Of a stretch of DNA of 64,000 nt, positions 12,921-25,638 are shown piece by piece. The translations under genes were made by a program, and so were the position numbers. How positions within the stretch are numbered: the first letter of the stretch is position 1; every line of letters begins with the position of its first letter. Below the pieces are notes generated by a model, which had not been told where the DNA came from, made no database searches, and worked only from the letters and a program-made list of their open reading frames with translations. Source of the stretch: Rhyzopertha dominica (taxonomy: Eukaryota; Arthropoda; Insecta; Coleoptera; Bostrichidae); NCBI GenBank assembly GCA_025024175.1, contig QCXZ01000137.1, positions 66,526,680-66,590,679 of the forward strand, given 5' to 3'.

Positions 12921-13835
12921 GGTGCACGCTAATGAAGAAATGACCAACATGCATTTCGTTTACGGTTTTGCTAATGGTAATTCATTAGAGCATCTATATA
13001 GAAGATAGATTGAAATGTATCCTCAACGGGTGGCTCCTCATCGTGCGTTGTTTGCACGGCTTTCTAAATGTTTACGAGGGGCTGGCATATTCGCAAAAAA
13101 ATATGATTCTGGGGAAGTTTAAACGCCAGCATGAAGTAGTAGTTGATTGAATCGATAAGTAATCGGATATCAGTTAAAAAAATTGCTTTGCAGTTTGCAA
13201 TTACATGTTAATTTATATTTGCCATATTAAAGGAATAGCTTTTATATCCTTACCGCATACACTTTTGAATTGGATGCTGACGACCGAACAAAATCCTTAT
13301 TTTTGGGAGCAGATCTTGTTCATTGACGAGACTAATTTTTCTAGGCAGGCGTTTATTAATTGTCACAACTACATTATGGGCTTAAGAAACCCACATGCAA
13401 TAGTTGGTTGAAATTATTGAACATCACTTCATTGGTCAACATTTTCTGACGCGTACATTAAATGGAGATACATATAGCAAAATTTCTATGAATACATCTT
13501 TTGGTACTTCATGATATTTTTTTAGGTGACAGAAGAGCAATATGTTTTATACATGATAAAGCCGTCGTCGATTTCAGTATAAGTCCACATCAGTTTTTAA
13601 ACAAAACACGTCCAAATTGATGGATAGTCAAGGCCGATTTCAGTTTTGGCTAGCACGATCTCCGGAATTAAATCCTATTAATTTTTCTAAATCCATTTGA
13701 AAACCTGATGCATAAAACTCTTATTTAACGCCTAGAAGATTTAAGAAACCGCGGGTGTGATTATTTCGTGAAGGGTTAATCAAGATTCTCTTGGAATACT
13801 CGATCGGATATCTGGTCGTTCTGAATACTTAATAA
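12921..13835 (+). pseudogene. DUF4817-type transposase relic
   Basis: Broken frames in order give EEMTNMHFVYGFANGNSLEH, then IEMYPQRVAPHRALFARLSK with CLRGAG (the helix-turn-helix start, pattern YGeaxgN..a...Y.eryPqRrxPhxxlFxrL..rLrexG). Next comes WEQILFIDETNFSRQAFINC with HNYIMGLRNPHAIVG (the pattern vlFtDEatFtr.Gi.N.HN.H.Wa..NPHa). A weak C-terminal part contains FLNKTRPN. Many stops and several frameshifts are present. It belongs to the insect transposase group with the N-terminal DUF4817 fold and a DDE catalytic core. Confidence 0.75.
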
Positions 13836-14009
13836 CATTTTTTTCCACATATTTAATACAATGAAGTTGACAATTAAGTTATCATTACAAAATGCCAGTG
13901 TGCCAGCTGCATACTAGATTACAGTTCGATTAAATTTCTGTCCTATGTCAATCATGCTATGCAATTAGGGGTGGCTTTTTCTACCCCTTACAACGGTATG
14001 GGAAAAATC

Positions 14010-14078
14010 AACAATTTGTTTACTGAGTGCCTTCTCGATAGCAGAAAATTCCTTAATTTCATTTCTGTCACTGCAATG
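14010..14078 (+). repeat. Dispersed repeat, copy 1
   Basis: The segment around tttactgagtgccttctcga matches 46065-46135 in the same orientation, with scattered substitutions. This copy lies just after the DUF4817-type relic ending near 13835, so it may be an element end. Confidence 0.55.
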
Positions 14079-14159
14079 ATTTAATTTGAATCCGCGAAGA
14101 TCAGCTGACTAAATACACGTCATAACCAACCCCTCACGACTTTACAGATAAATCAGTTG

Positions 14160-14860
14160 GCCCGAAAAGCAACCTATTAATAATTCCGAGTTCATTAAAG
14201 CGGCTTAACCGCATGACCGCATTGTCGTATTTATCCAGCAGCGGGAAAACTTCAGAGAGGGGCGGTAGCAGCTTGAGAACTCACAGGAAAAACAATGGGA
14301 AGCGAGAATTCCCCGACAGCAAACGTTGTTGCCTTCTCATCAATAAGCGTTACATCAGCGGCGATAAAACCTGCCGCGGTACCTGCAGCGGCATGTTGGA
14401 AAATTAAATTTGATCGCCGCTCGTTCTTTCACATCACGTACCAGTATCACTACCGAAAATTAAGGCATGAAAACCGGTCGGCACGTGGCTCGGCCCCCGG
14501 GGCAGGCCGGTAACGCCCCATATACCCCGATTACACGTACTTTCGTCATCTCGCCCGCCACGTATACACTTCGTGGGGCGACACGTGTCTCCGTCTCCGG
14601 AATTGGCCGGCGGGACGCAAAGCGGCAGCCGGTGCTTCCTATGGCCGGCGATAAAGGACTGGCATATCCAGCATCATCTAGCGGGGACGCCAGTTAACCG
14701 CGCCGGGGCGCTACCGACGACGTGCCGCAACTTGTTTAATACAAATGTAGCGAATGGCAATTCCGCGCCTTCAAGGGGTCGTTTGGGGGCTAGGATTTAT
14801 ATGTGTTTTCGCGTTTATTGCCGCACGAATCGGCGAAGTTAAGTCCAATTAGCTGGCGCG
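14160..14860. promoter_or_regulatory. GC/CpG-rich intronic block, possible regulatory DNA
   Basis: About 700 bp rich in CpG and G+C in an otherwise AT-rich intron. Overlapping open frames occur on the plus strand, as expected from low stop density. None has good splice borders or a domain I know. By inference it is a conserved non-coding or CpG-rich regulatory block; a transferred or promoter sequence cannot be excluded. Confidence 0.3.
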
Positions 14861-15154
14861 TGATGTGGTCAGGTGCAAAGCGAATTTTTACTTTCTATTT
14901 TATGCACAGATGGAATCAACTCAATAACGTTAAAAATTTAGTGGTAGTGATTGGTTGATTACCTCAGGGCGATTCTTAAGTATTGTACAGACCTGAACAT
15001 TACGCCAGACAACATACCGAACAGCCAGCAAAACAACAAACGGATCAAACGCATCAGTTTGGACGGGGCGACAAACGTCTTTGCAAACGGATTAACGTTT
15101 GCGTTCGTGAGCGCTGCCGATCCATCCGTTGTCGGTTTTTCGACAAGCATCAAA

Positions 15155-15660
15155 GAAAAAGCGCGAGAATACGTTTGCAGGTTTGGATGGGGTTAAAAAA
15201 AAACCGCAAACAAAACGGCAAATGGTTTTCATTTCGGAAAAGCACCAGTTCCAAAATAAAACAAAAACTATCTTGGATTGATATCGCACGCAGTACAGTA
15301 TCCCTTTTTTAATTTCTCCAAAATTTGATTCAATAAGTATTCAAAATTGGAAGGGTTCATTCTTGTAAAAATTATATAATGTCCACTTACAGCTTCAAAA
15401 CTTCAGTTCACTTACTAGACCTATGTTTTCTGAATTTTATAAAAGTCTTCTTAATTTTCTTTGCGGCCAAAAATAATAAATATAAATATATGCCGCTGCA
15501 GCTTCCATAGGTATTTGCACGAAACTATGGGAACAACGCAAATGCATTCCGTGTTCTGTTCAGTTTGGCTAAAGCTAAATAAAGGAAAAGCGCATGAATA
15601 CGTTTGCAGATTTGGAAGAGATTCGCGGAACGGCAAATGGTTTTCATTTCGGCGACAGCA
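15155..15660 (+). repeat. Direct repeat pair about 430 bp apart
   Basis: The sequence around gaatacgtttgcaggtttgg followed by cggcaaatggttttcatttc (15155-15245) recurs as gaatacgtttgcagatttgg and cggcaaatggttttcatttc (15585-15655). The second copy lacks about 20 bases between the two parts. Its origin is unknown; it lies upstream of the non-LTR endonuclease fragment. Confidence 0.65.
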
Positions 15661-15929
15661 TCAGTAGAGTGTATTAATGTGTTGTGGGGTAATTTTGAAT
15701 CATTATTGCTTATTTCAATAAAATAGTAGTAATTTATGTACTGAATAAGAACAGCGCAATGGAGTTGTTGTCAGAAGATAAATCTTTAAATTAATTGGCG
15801 AGTACGAAGAACTCTTTAATGTGGCAAGCCAAGCATGCCCAACATTATAATAAATTTAAAATACGTTTCGGATGGACACAATATGCAGGACTGGGAAGGA
15901 AGATGTTTATGGACAAGAAAAGAACAACA

Positions 15930-16235
15930 AAAAAGATGAGGATATTAAAATTAAGTACATGGAACATAAGAGGCGTGAACGACAAGAAGATCGAATTAAC
16001 ACAGGAGTTTGAAAATGCACAACTAGACATTTTTGTCTTAAGTGAAACCAAGAAAAAAAAGCCGGCAGAAGGAGTTGCTTGCATGATTAACAAGAAGCAC
16101 AAGGAAAAAATAAAATTGTGGGAATTTAATTCAGAAATAATCCTAAAAATGAAAATACAGCTTGAAGATGAACAATGCACGCCATTAATAAAGAACAATG
16201 GACCCACCAAAGACGAAAGGGTGGCAAAATAGGAT
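15930..16235 (+). pseudogene. Non-LTR retrotransposon endonuclease fragment (RTE/craniofacial-protein-2-like)
   Basis: Open for 145 codons. From the middle it reads MRILKLSTWNIRGVNDKKIE, then AQLDIFVLSETKKKKPAEGV and ACMINKKHKEKIKLWEFN. This is the N-terminal part of an APE-type (EEP family) endonuclease: TWNIRG carries the conserved Asn, and LSETK the catalytic Glu. It ends near NNGPTKDE, equivalent to the YAPTxxxE motif. The catalytic His/Asp end and reverse transcriptase are missing, so it is a 3'-truncated or internally deleted copy. Confidence 0.75.
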
Positions 16236-16239
16236 GTTG

Positions 16240-18930
16240 AGCTTATAAAATATTTGCCAATACTGGGTGACTGTGCGCCTTCATATCAGGTAGCGAAGAT
16301 CTGGCCCATGGCCAGGGAGCTGTGAAGAAGCTGCCGGTGCTGGATGTCCGAAACCTGTTGTTTGATAAGAAAGTATGGATTTAGGCCAGGCATGGTCCTG
16401 CAAGTCACACTAATGACTGTGAGATTCATTGCCCAGGCTTGTGGCTTACAGTAGGTAAAACGATTGTGTGTTAATGCAAGTTTGTTAACCTGATTTGATG
16501 AGTTTATTTTCTTTTATTCAGGGGGTTCTCTTGAATTTCTTTCTTTTCTAAATGGACTCTGCATTACAAATTATAGACGCGTTTGTAAAAAAAAAGACAA
16601 ACTGGCATTTACCAAAGTCCACGAAGCGTATACTCAAAACAGGGCCAATCAAATCGTACACAGTATTACTAGATACGAATTCGGATAAATTCGGATAATC
16701 GAAACTCTTGACTGCTTGACAATAAGCCGATTTGTGGTTTCGAAAATTGACTGCAGTTTTTTTCTTAATATTTAAAAGGTTCGCCAAACGTGTCCTACGC
16801 GTTTGTCTAATGCGAAAATATTGCCCAGTAGCTACTTGTAAATATTTCTTATTCTTCATAAGAAACCATGGAGTCCAAGGATATGAAAGAAGGAAACCCA
16901 GTGGGCATTAATTTCTTTTCAAATTTCCCCAACAATGATTAGGTCAACATTTCTATGTAATTCTTGAGTTAAACTAAGGAAATTTCGCATTTATTTCCTT
17001 TCTTTTGCAAAAACACTACAAAATCCATTGATACTAATCTGATCTGATCTAATACAGATAAATGGGAAGATAGAGATGAATCAGAATCGCATTAAGTACT
17101 TGCTTTATATCTCGAAAAGTTTTGTTTTTAAGTAGCGCATATTTTGAAGGAAATTTGTTACAATAAATGCTTAAAGTTATACAATTTATATGATTTTAAG
17201 TCTAATGATAAGGGCACTTCTCTATGACTGATTATCAAAATATCATTAAAGATCCGCAGTCAACATATTAGTAAATCCGTATGCACGGACCGAATACACA
17301 GCAGGTCTTACACGTACCGGATACAGAGCTACGGCAAAATTGTTTTAGACATATTGAAAAAATTATTAGATATATTTCTAGCAACAATAAAATATATTGT
17401 AATGTGTTTATCACTACGCATTATACAAGGTGATTTACCTAGGGGTATAGATATACAGCGCCTAACTAAAAAATAAACCTAAAGAGGACAAATTGAAAGC
17501 ATCGCAGCATACTTGAATCTAAATAACGATATCAATTAACACAGATCAGTCATTTCTCAGTTGCCTGATATGTAACTCTAAACTAAATCAACGTTGTTGC
17601 GACAAATATCGTTTTTTACTAGGTCACGTCACATATCCAGACGACAGTTGCGTACAATAACACGGACGCGCCACATTTCAAACTGCTTGCTCCCGCTCCC
17701 GTGGTGTCAGTTTCACATGTCGTTTATACGAGCGTCTGAACTTCAGCACGCATTTTTCATTTCCGATACATATGCACATGATTTCCTTCTCAACAACTGC
17801 CGTACGAGAATTATTCCGAGAATCTGCCTAGAATCCTGCTGCAACACGAAGCGCCGTTAGCAAACTCGAGTGTAAGTACATGACAGGCATAATCTAGCAA
17901 ATAATTCGACTCGCTTCATATTAAACTGCAAACTTAACGCTAATATTTAATGAGAGCGGGTATCGAGTGTGGCATAGAATGGACCAAACATTATAAGCAT
18001 AAATAAGTTTAAAACAAATTCTTTCAAAAAACCAGATGTATTTCAGAGAAAGATGTGTTTACTAGCCACGTTTCACCCCTAGATTACAATTTTTCACTCT
18101 GCAAGGGTAATAAGAATTTTCAAGATACAATTATAGATATACTAATTCAGGTTAAGAAAACATGTAAAACTTATTGCCTAAATTGTAGTTATAACTAAGC
18201 GACAACAGTTACATTATAAAAAAATGATAAAAACATATTAAAATGAATTACCTACATATTCGTAGGATAACATTTTAGCATTACAAATTAAGTTTACAAA
18301 TGGCATGGAAAAGACAAGAACAACCCAGGGAAAAACACACAATCCTAGAACGGACCAAAACATTTACATAACTAACAGTGCCGCAATTCATTACCCCAAT
18401 GGGTTAGACAAAGGTAACACATTTTTACCCCAAAATGGCGGATTAAACAAAATCATTTTAGTGTTGGTTGAATTTTGGCTCGATAACTAGCAACGTGCTT
18501 TGCGCACCAAAACATAATAATTGATAGTTCTCTAAGATTAGACTTGATGATTTAAAGTTTCTGCCACTATTTTGCACCAAAATATCGGTCTATTATACTG
18601 TAGTGTATTTGATGACCGCAGAAACACGCCAAAGAAAACAAATGTCAAAGGCAACCAAGAAATAAGGTCAAATAACTGTTTTTTTAAGAATTCTATATTA
18701 AACTCGTGCAATTTTACTGACCATAAAATTTTTCAAAATCAATTTCTTAACTGTACATTTTCCTTATATAAAGTCACTGTATTATTAAAATCTAACGCAT
18801 GGCCCGTGTTCACAGAACAGTTACAAAAACAGGAATGAAACCTATTCATATTACTAAAGTATTATATATTTCGCCTGCATGGTCATTGTAAAGTATTGGG
18901 TTGTTGGGTAGGCAGGCTAATTAAATTAGA
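16240..18930. other. No recognisable gene
   Basis: A moderately GC-rich patch at 16260-16480 could be the tail of the preceding retroelement. Frames at 16548-16859, 17594-17860 and 18305-18838 have no recognisable domain. Confidence 0.45.
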
Positions 18931-18939
18931 AAAAGTAAC

Positions 18940-19013
18940 TCGCTGCGGTAGAACCCGAATCTCCAGAACGGTACTCTGGTATGTTCCATTACACCACCGA
19001 GTTAAGCCCACAC
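18940..19013 (-). repeat. tRNA-like SINE head
   Basis: On the minus strand: ggcttaactcggtggtgtaa tggaacatac, ending ggagattcgggttctaccgc. The first part resembles a tRNA D-arm/A-box (ctcggtggtgtaatgg), the second a T-arm/B-box (gggttctacc). The pairing is incomplete, so it is more likely a tRNA-derived SINE remnant than a functional tRNA. Confidence 0.5.
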
Positions 19014-19019
19014 ATGAAT

Positions 19020-22000
19020 AGTTTCCTGAAGTATGGATCAGTTTCACCCACTCATATGCACTGTCTGGAGAGCGACACTCGCAAATAATTAAATGAAGGA
19101 CACCACCTTGCTGATCATTTCCTGGTCTTTCACTTTTAAAACAGCTAATTTTTTATTCCGAAAACATTTTTTTTCAGGACTGTTAATAGATAGTGATTGC
19201 ACAGTGAACAAAATTTTTGATGTTTTCTATATGAGCATTGAGGCAAAAATGCAGTCAATATTGATTTAAGCTTATCATTTATAAAACTATAATTTGAGCT
19301 TCATTAAACAAAACATAGACTCACTGTGTTTATATTACAGAAGTTTGTATGAATCGAAATTTAAACGTTTACCAGTACTCTTGTGATACCAATTTGTTAA
19401 CTTTTTATTTTGAATGAATAAAGTAATGCCTAGAAAGTTAATAAAATCCTGTTCAGATTTTTTACAACTTTCAGTATATCGCGATAAGAAATTAAATTGT
19501 CTACTAGTTCAGTAGTTTTTCTTTTGACACTGAACCAAACGCAGGAAACCTGACATGCCCTTTAAGATAAATAAAAAGATATATACTGGTGTTGATTAAA
19601 GACAACTTTATTGATGTAGGTATTGCAATTCTTGAAAAGCGTGCAACGTAGCTAATANGTCTTTGACTGAAATATGTCTGTTTTATTCAATCCGCCTTCG
19701 CTTGAATAAAGGAGAGAAAGAACTTAACCAAATTACTTAACGTCTCCAACATTCCACGAATAATTTAAGATAACCCCATTCACCCCAGCCAATGCATGAA
19801 AGTAACTCAACTTCTGGTTATGGTAAGCCTCCCAGTGTCCCAGTAATTCCTGCACCGTCAACTGAGCAACACGAACCTTATCGTCGCGGCTTAGCATTCG
19901 GTTATGTTTTCAGTACTCCGTCACAATTTATAGCAGGCATTGAAGTAGCATTGTGCACTGGTTTTATTCTGTACCGTCGACCGTCTCCGCATAAATCTAA
20001 CAAATCCCGCCAGATTTAGACGCTAGCGGCGGTCTGCCGCCATCTGCACGACCTGGGTACCCCGCTGAAGCATTTCTTTATAGCCTGTATACTCCAGATT
20101 TATTTGCGGCCCGTTTAGATTTTTACCTTGAAAGTTTCGCCGCCGAGAACGGATGGCGCCTCTTCCACATTAATTTTGACAAGGCAGTGAACCGCTCCCG
20201 CGAGCATTGTGCGAAGGATTTCCATTTTCCGGCTAGGATGAGATAAGCTCATGCAGATGTCTCCAAAATTGAACCGGTTGGTTTTAGAAAATACGTCTGA
20301 GAAGTTGTAGGTTTTAGTAGGAAAAAGATGGTTTTGTTTGCTTCCAATCTCATGTGACTAGGTTTCTTTCGAGTGATTTAGTACCGTTTAAAAGTCTTCC
20401 GGNCGTAACATGACGTGCTTACATTAGAATACTATAGAGAATTGATGAAAATCTGCATGTTATAGTTCCAGGCTGGGTTCATTCCATTCAAAATATTCCG
20501 GTCAAATATTTGTCTCAACTTCGTTAATTTAAATGGAACACCCTGTATATTATAGCAGTTTTGTAATCCTCATTAAATAACAATAATAGTAACTGCCTCT
20601 ATTCATCCTGAATAAATGGTAAACAAAATATAAATAAAACTACTCATACAAATACAAGAATTATTAAGAAAGGCGACAATACATACTCGTATTATACGAT
20701 TATAGCGTAAACAAAATATACTAATTCTATATGACCAAAATGGCAAAGTTCAGCGAATATATTAATTCTGAACTTTGGTACCCTCCTTTAAACGTACAGT
20801 ACAATGCACCGGCGTAATGGAAATGCTACAGAACTAACAATTTGCACCAGAAAATTTTGGTCTTACACTTTATGAATTCTGGAAAGTTGTAGATTACTTT
20901 CAGACTCACAAGGGTCTTTGAAATTACCTTATTTCTATGCATGTTATATTTAACCATTATGTCTACTGTTGCACCGAAGATTTTTAGTTTCTTCATAAGC
21001 TCTATAGAATTCCAAACAACATAAGTTCTGTGGGTTAATTATAAGCCAGTGTCGCACAGCCGCAGAACAACAGCTAGACACATTATCATTCTACTTATAA
21101 TCAGTAGATTTATTATCACTGACATCAAAGCCAAAATAAAACTGAGAGTCATCCGCATACAGACGATAACAACTATTCTTAAGAGCGGCATTTACTTGGA
21201 GCGATCGGGTATAAAAGTAAACTATGCAACCCGTATTACCAGCAGGACATGGGATGTAAGAGGGTAGCCGATAGGGTGATCACGCAAAGATCGTACGGAG
21301 CAACAGACGGGCTAAACTAATATTCGGAAAATTGCTGACTGTAGGATGTGCAAAAAAAGTAAGCATGATATTAGTAACTTACTATGATATTATACCAGGT
21401 TATTCAAAATATGGTATAACCCATTTATTTCTGTAAATATGAACTATATAACATTTCATTCTAACTGCATGTCGACTATGATATTTGGAGGAACTTTTAT
21501 AATAATTTTCCTTCCGCCTCCCCATTGCTTCGGCAGACAGTAAATTAATGTGAAAGAGCTTTTAACATTAAGCTTGTCACCTGTAATTAGACATACAACC
21601 TTAGAAATCCAGTCATATCGGAATAGATCGTATACCGTTCGATCATTCCCGACAGGATTGTATTTTATCCTCACTGTTCACTGGATACCACGCGACGGAC
21701 CTGGTGGGGATGGGCATTCGCATTCCGCTCTCGTGACGGACTCGTGCGAGAGGGTTTGCGGTTTTATATTTTTTGAATGTTTTTACTCATTTATCGCGCT
21801 CATGTTTTTGGTAGTGTACAAAGAAATATGTAGCTACAACGTGGAGTCCGAATTTTTCGTTTATGTGCCTTAGTTTTCGAGAAATAGCTCGCCAAAAATA
21901 CGCATTTTTAAGCAAAATATAACAACAAATATTTACATTACCGTACCAAATTAAGAAAAAACTCGAACTCTACGTTGTAGCCACATCTCTTGTCACTGCC

Positions 22001-22070
22001 TTATCGAAATTTCACTTCGAATAACTCGGTAAAATGTAAAACGGTAGGTGCTCAAAATGACCCGTTTCGC
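19020..22070. other. No recognisable gene; GC-rich patch and repeat end
   Basis: 19790-20280 is relatively GC-rich without convincing coding frames. At 20531-20552 the string aatggaacaccctgtata resembles the ends of insect DNA transposons that start with an ACAGGGTGTTCC-like repeat, but no partner was found. Confidence 0.4.
21818..22000. repeat. Imperfect inverted repeat
   Basis: The arm around gtagctacaacgtggagtcc (21828 on) is repeated inverted as aactctacgttgtagccaca (21967 on), separated by about 100 bp. This is a small MITE-like or foldback structure; its boundaries are unclear. Confidence 0.5.
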
Positions 22071-22079
22071 TCTAGGTAA

Positions 22080-22620
22080 ACGCCCCACTTAATGGGGATA
22101 TATTATGTAATAGGCGAAATGTAAATCACGAACAGAAGGGGACCTCAAATGAATCCATGTGGAACACCAGAGGAAAACAAGTAATACCCATCCACTGTAT
22201 TAAGTAGGTCTTACTTTCTCTAACAATGATTTACAGTGGTTCAACGCTGCTGGATTATTCGTTCGTCTGAGTCTGATAATGGCTCTATCCCCAAAGTTCA
22301 TCTTGTAACAAATATTATCTGTCAGCCATGGTGATTTATTCCTTGTCACTCGTGATTTTACAGGGAAACATGTTTATCAAAGGGCCATTAATATCTTCAT
22401 TCAAAACGCTACCTCAAATTCAACACCAACCTGTTTGTGGTCGTGGTTGAAACTATCTTCATCAAAAGCATTAAAACTGGGACGGATTATTCATTTCTAT
22501 CTCGAGCCGTGTTCTGTTGCTACTGACAACTCACGAGCAGCATGAACAGATAATCCACGACCATCATCAACAGTTATGTTGCCGACGAGATCAGTTTTAA
22601 ACATAATAACTCGGCTTGGT
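22080..22620 (-). pseudogene. Non-LTR retrotransposon ORF2 relic (jockey/CR1-like)
   Basis: Minus-strand fragments in order: FNAFDEDSFNHDHKQVGVEF, then SRVTRNKSPWLTDNICYKMN with RAIIRLRRTNNPAALNHCKS. This is the endonuclease-RT linker, with the pattern PW.T..I......RD.A.R.xRr. SSGVPHGF.*GPLLFVIYIS then follows, the RT motif sGVPQGSxLGPLLFliYIND. Most of the RT between the linker and this motif is deleted, and stops are present. The YADD box is missing. Confidence 0.75.
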
Positions 22621-22629
22621 TCACTAACC

Positions 22630-24168
22630 AATAATTGGCTAAGATTAAAAACTTCCAATAATACCTTATACTGATAAAGAGTACAAAGATGTTCTTAATA
22701 AATCTATATTAGTGTGATCAATACATAGGTAGATATCCTATAGTATCATAGTACACTCCCAGTAAAAACTTTCGAACTCAGGAAAAATTTTAAATAGTTT
22801 TTTTATGTAATAGGTCTATAAACAGTTGCCAAAAGAATACTATCACCATTAAATTTAAAATTAAAAAATACTGAAACGAATTACAATATTTAATTTAATA
22901 TAACGATATCTAGTTTTACTGTCAAAATATATGCATATTTAAAGTGGGAAAACAATCCATAAAAATGTAGCTAAAGAACATCTCATGTAGCTAATCTGGT
23001 CATTTCTTTATCCTCTGTCTGTCTCACTCCCATTCACATACTAAACAGATTTTAACAATTATTTGCCAGATTAAGAGGAAGCTGGTGACTACTGCATGTA
23101 TCTACTCCTACGATGAGCTATACAATTTAATTAATATTTTGTTAACAACACCTGTAGTTTCAGACTAACTTTTTTTACAACTGAAAACTGGAATCATAGA
23201 AAATGCGTTTTGCAGCATTCGATTCCATATGGAATTCTCTACACTATTAGCCAAAACACCTTATATTCTTAGGGCAAATTTGTGCTGTTGATAAGCAAAT
23301 TTCAAACATTTCTATCTCTGATAATTTGATATTTTTTAGAAAACGGTTTATTTAATTTTGTCCTTATTAGGATCAGAACTTAATGCCCTTCCATTTTTAT
23401 TAAAGTAAGTTATTTCCCGCTTTTTAAGCATTTATTTAGAATGTCTCCTTCTAAGTTGGGTAGAAACTAACTGCACTACTCGTAATTATAGCAATTTTCT
23501 ACTAGAAAATCCATAGCAAAAAGGGACAGTTCCCTAGCATCTGATGCCAACTTTGCTGCAAAGTTAGCGTTGCATAAACATGCAAATTGCATCGTCACCA
23601 TCAGCCACCTAAGATTGCATGCCGGCTTGTCGCGCTATTAAGTTTGTCTGGCTAATTAATTGGACCACATTCTGGGAATAGTGCTCACTGTTGGGGATTA
23701 ACACTTATACGTAATATATGAGTTTCGGACTGGCAATTTACCAGAGCGAAATTGCAACTGTAATCAGACCGACGAGCGACAATGGCAATGTATCATGTTC
23801 TATAATATTTAATTCACAATAACTGGATGATGCGCAAAGTGCATATTCAGATTAAAAAAAAACTACATTATGATTCACTAAATGGCATAGATCATCTTCC
23901 AGTATAGCATAAGAGAATGACACAAGAAGATGAATAAAATGCATGAATTGATCCATATTATCTGTGTTACACGGTGATTGATAGGAAATGTATGGAAATA
24001 TTAAAGATATCCAATGTATGTAAAAATATAAGGACTGATCTAGCTTGTTCAAATCATAACTATGACTAAAAATTTCATGGACAGAAATAAGAAAAAGAGA
24101 CATATAAAAATATATGTGGGCTAATAGCATTTAAGAAATAAAAGTCCCGAAATTATTGAAAATTAATG
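22630..24168. other. No recognisable gene
   Basis: AT-rich intronic sequence. The 92-codon minus frame at 23852-24130 has no domain pattern. Confidence 0.45.
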
Positions 24169-24332
24169 AAACTAAATATTTTAAATAGATTCACTGTTGT
24201 TGACCCTTTTTCTTGATATAGTCGTTGGTGTTTATTTTGTGGAGTCCTTTTGTGTTAATTTTTCTTATTGTATTTATTTGTAGGTTCTGGCTTCTTATTT
24301 TTATAAATTAAAGACACTTTTTCTAATAATAT

Positions 24333-24366
24333 GACGTTTCGACCTATAATTTAGGTCTTTGTCGAA
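24333..24366 (-). ncRNA. Decayed hammerhead-like motif, left arm
   Basis: Minus strand: ucgacaa in place of CUGANGA, then a hairpin (gaccu/aggucs with loop aaauuau), then GAAACGUC. The stem and the 3' core are intact; the 5' core differs by three transitions. Confidence 0.45.
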
Positions 24367-24499
24367 TATTTTTATTTTGTAGATTGACAAATTATTATGA
24401 AAATCAATATGACATTTACAATTTTGATATTAATATAAAATGTACCTTCAAGTTTGTTCCTTTGCTATCATTGTGGATGGTAAATGTGACGGTGAGAGG

Positions 24500-24910
24500 G
24501 TGTGTTTAAATGACGGTGTAGTAGGTATTACTTAGTCCTTGTATGTCAGTCCTGTCGTTTACACATGTGTTTAGGTTTTTTTGAATATGTATCATTTCTA
24601 AAAATTGTCTTTTTTGTTTATGTTGTTCCGTAGTAATAATTTTGGTATTATCAAAGTCAAAAGTGTGGTCAGTTTGTTCTTGATGTTTTTTTAAAGCTGT
24701 GTAGTTGTTATTATTTTTATGTTGTTGTAGTCTGTTTTTTAAGTATTGTCCTGTCTGTCCTATATATTGTTTGTTACATTCTTTACATTTTATACTGTAT
24801 ATTGTGTGTGTTCTTGTTTCTTTTGGTATTTTTGTTTTTAACGGTGTATAGAATTGTTTAATTGTGTTGATTGGTTTATATGTAATTTGGAAGTTATGTG
24901 GTTTTATTAG
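24500..24910 (-). pseudogene. GIY-YIG endonuclease domain of the PLE
   Basis: On the minus strand after the A-run shift: HNFQITYKPINTIKQFYTPL, then THTIYSIKCKECNKQYIGQT with GQYLKNRLQQHK, and later TALKKHQEQTDHTFDFDNTK, QFLEMIHIQKNL, NTYYTVI and a stop. The IYS...YIGQT block is the GIY-YIG core. The R in KNRL, the H of TDHTFDF and the E of FLEMIHI fit its catalytic set. CxxC before YIG (CKEC) is the PLE-type zinc motif. It nicks target DNA for PLE insertion. Part of it (24500-24674) is repeated inverted in the right arm. Confidence 0.85.
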
Positions 24911-24954
24911 TTTTTTTTAATTTTTGGGTGAGTGGTATGGTAAGGTTAAGTATG

Positions 24955-25638
24955 TTATGTTTGTGTTTTTTTTTCTTGTTTTTCGTATTGAATGCTATTG
25001 TATAGTTTTTCTGTTTGTTGTTTTATTGAGTTACTTATTAATTTAGTGGGGTAGTTATATTTTAGTATTTTAGTAGTGGTATGTAAAGTTTCAATTCTAA
25101 GTTCTGGACTAGTTAATTTTATTATTCGTTGTATAGTGTTGTTAAGGACAGCTATTTTTTGTCTGTAGGGGNGGTTAGAATGGTAATTTAGTAGTCTTCC
25201 CGATGCAGTTGGTTTTGAATACCATTTTGTGAGAATTTTGTTATCTTTTTTAATTAGTGTAAGGTCTAGATAGTTAATTGTGTTTTTCTTTTCTGTCTCT
25301 ATGGTAAATTTTAATTTTGGATGATAACTATTAAACAAATTTATAATTTCGTTTACTTTGTCTCTTGGTATTATTAAGAATAGATCATCTACATATCTTG
25401 TATAAAATTGTATATAATTTATTTTGTTTGTTATTGTTATTTCTAGATCTTCCATTATTATTTGTGCTATATTGCTTGAGATGGGTGATCCCATTGCTAA
25501 CCCATCTATTTGTTTATAATAGTTGTTCTTAAATTGGAAATAATTTGAAAATAATGTAAAATTTAGTGCTTTTATAAATTCTGTTTTTGGGATATTTGTA
25601 TATTGTTTTGACCACACTTTTGACTTTGATAATACCAA
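24955..25638 (-). pseudogene. Penelope-like reverse transcriptase, 5' truncated
   Basis: A 227-codon frame. It includes YFQFKNNYYKQIDGLAMGSP then ISSNIAQIIMEDLE (RT motif with GxAMGSPxS), FYTRYVDDLFLI (catalytic YVDD), and INYLDLTLIKKDNKILTKWY with SKPTASGRLLNYHS (PLE thumb-side motifs). The N-terminal half is absent; the frame enters the inverted arm after SKVWSKQYT. At the 3' side the frame ends at KTQT and a stop after a run of nine A. A shift there, and another at a run of eight A (near 24911), reconnect it to the GIY-YIG part. The two shifts may be real decay or homopolymer base-calling errors. Confidence 0.88.

Noticed and set aside
14467..14842. Overlapping plus-strand open frames of 76-89 codons.
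   Set aside because: They arise from low stop density in GC-rich sequence, and no domain or splice context supports them.
16320..16370. gtgaagaagctgccggtgct ... gaaacctg resembles a hammerhead core.
   Set aside because: The core starts GUGAAGA and the intervening sequence does not form a clean stem II.
20120..20246. Exon-like segment on the minus strand with a good acceptor (cttatctcatcctag) and donor (TTTCAAG|GTAAAA).
   Set aside because: The frame required after the CASK exon (phase 0) hits a stop, and the two open frames show no similarity to CASK or any family I know.
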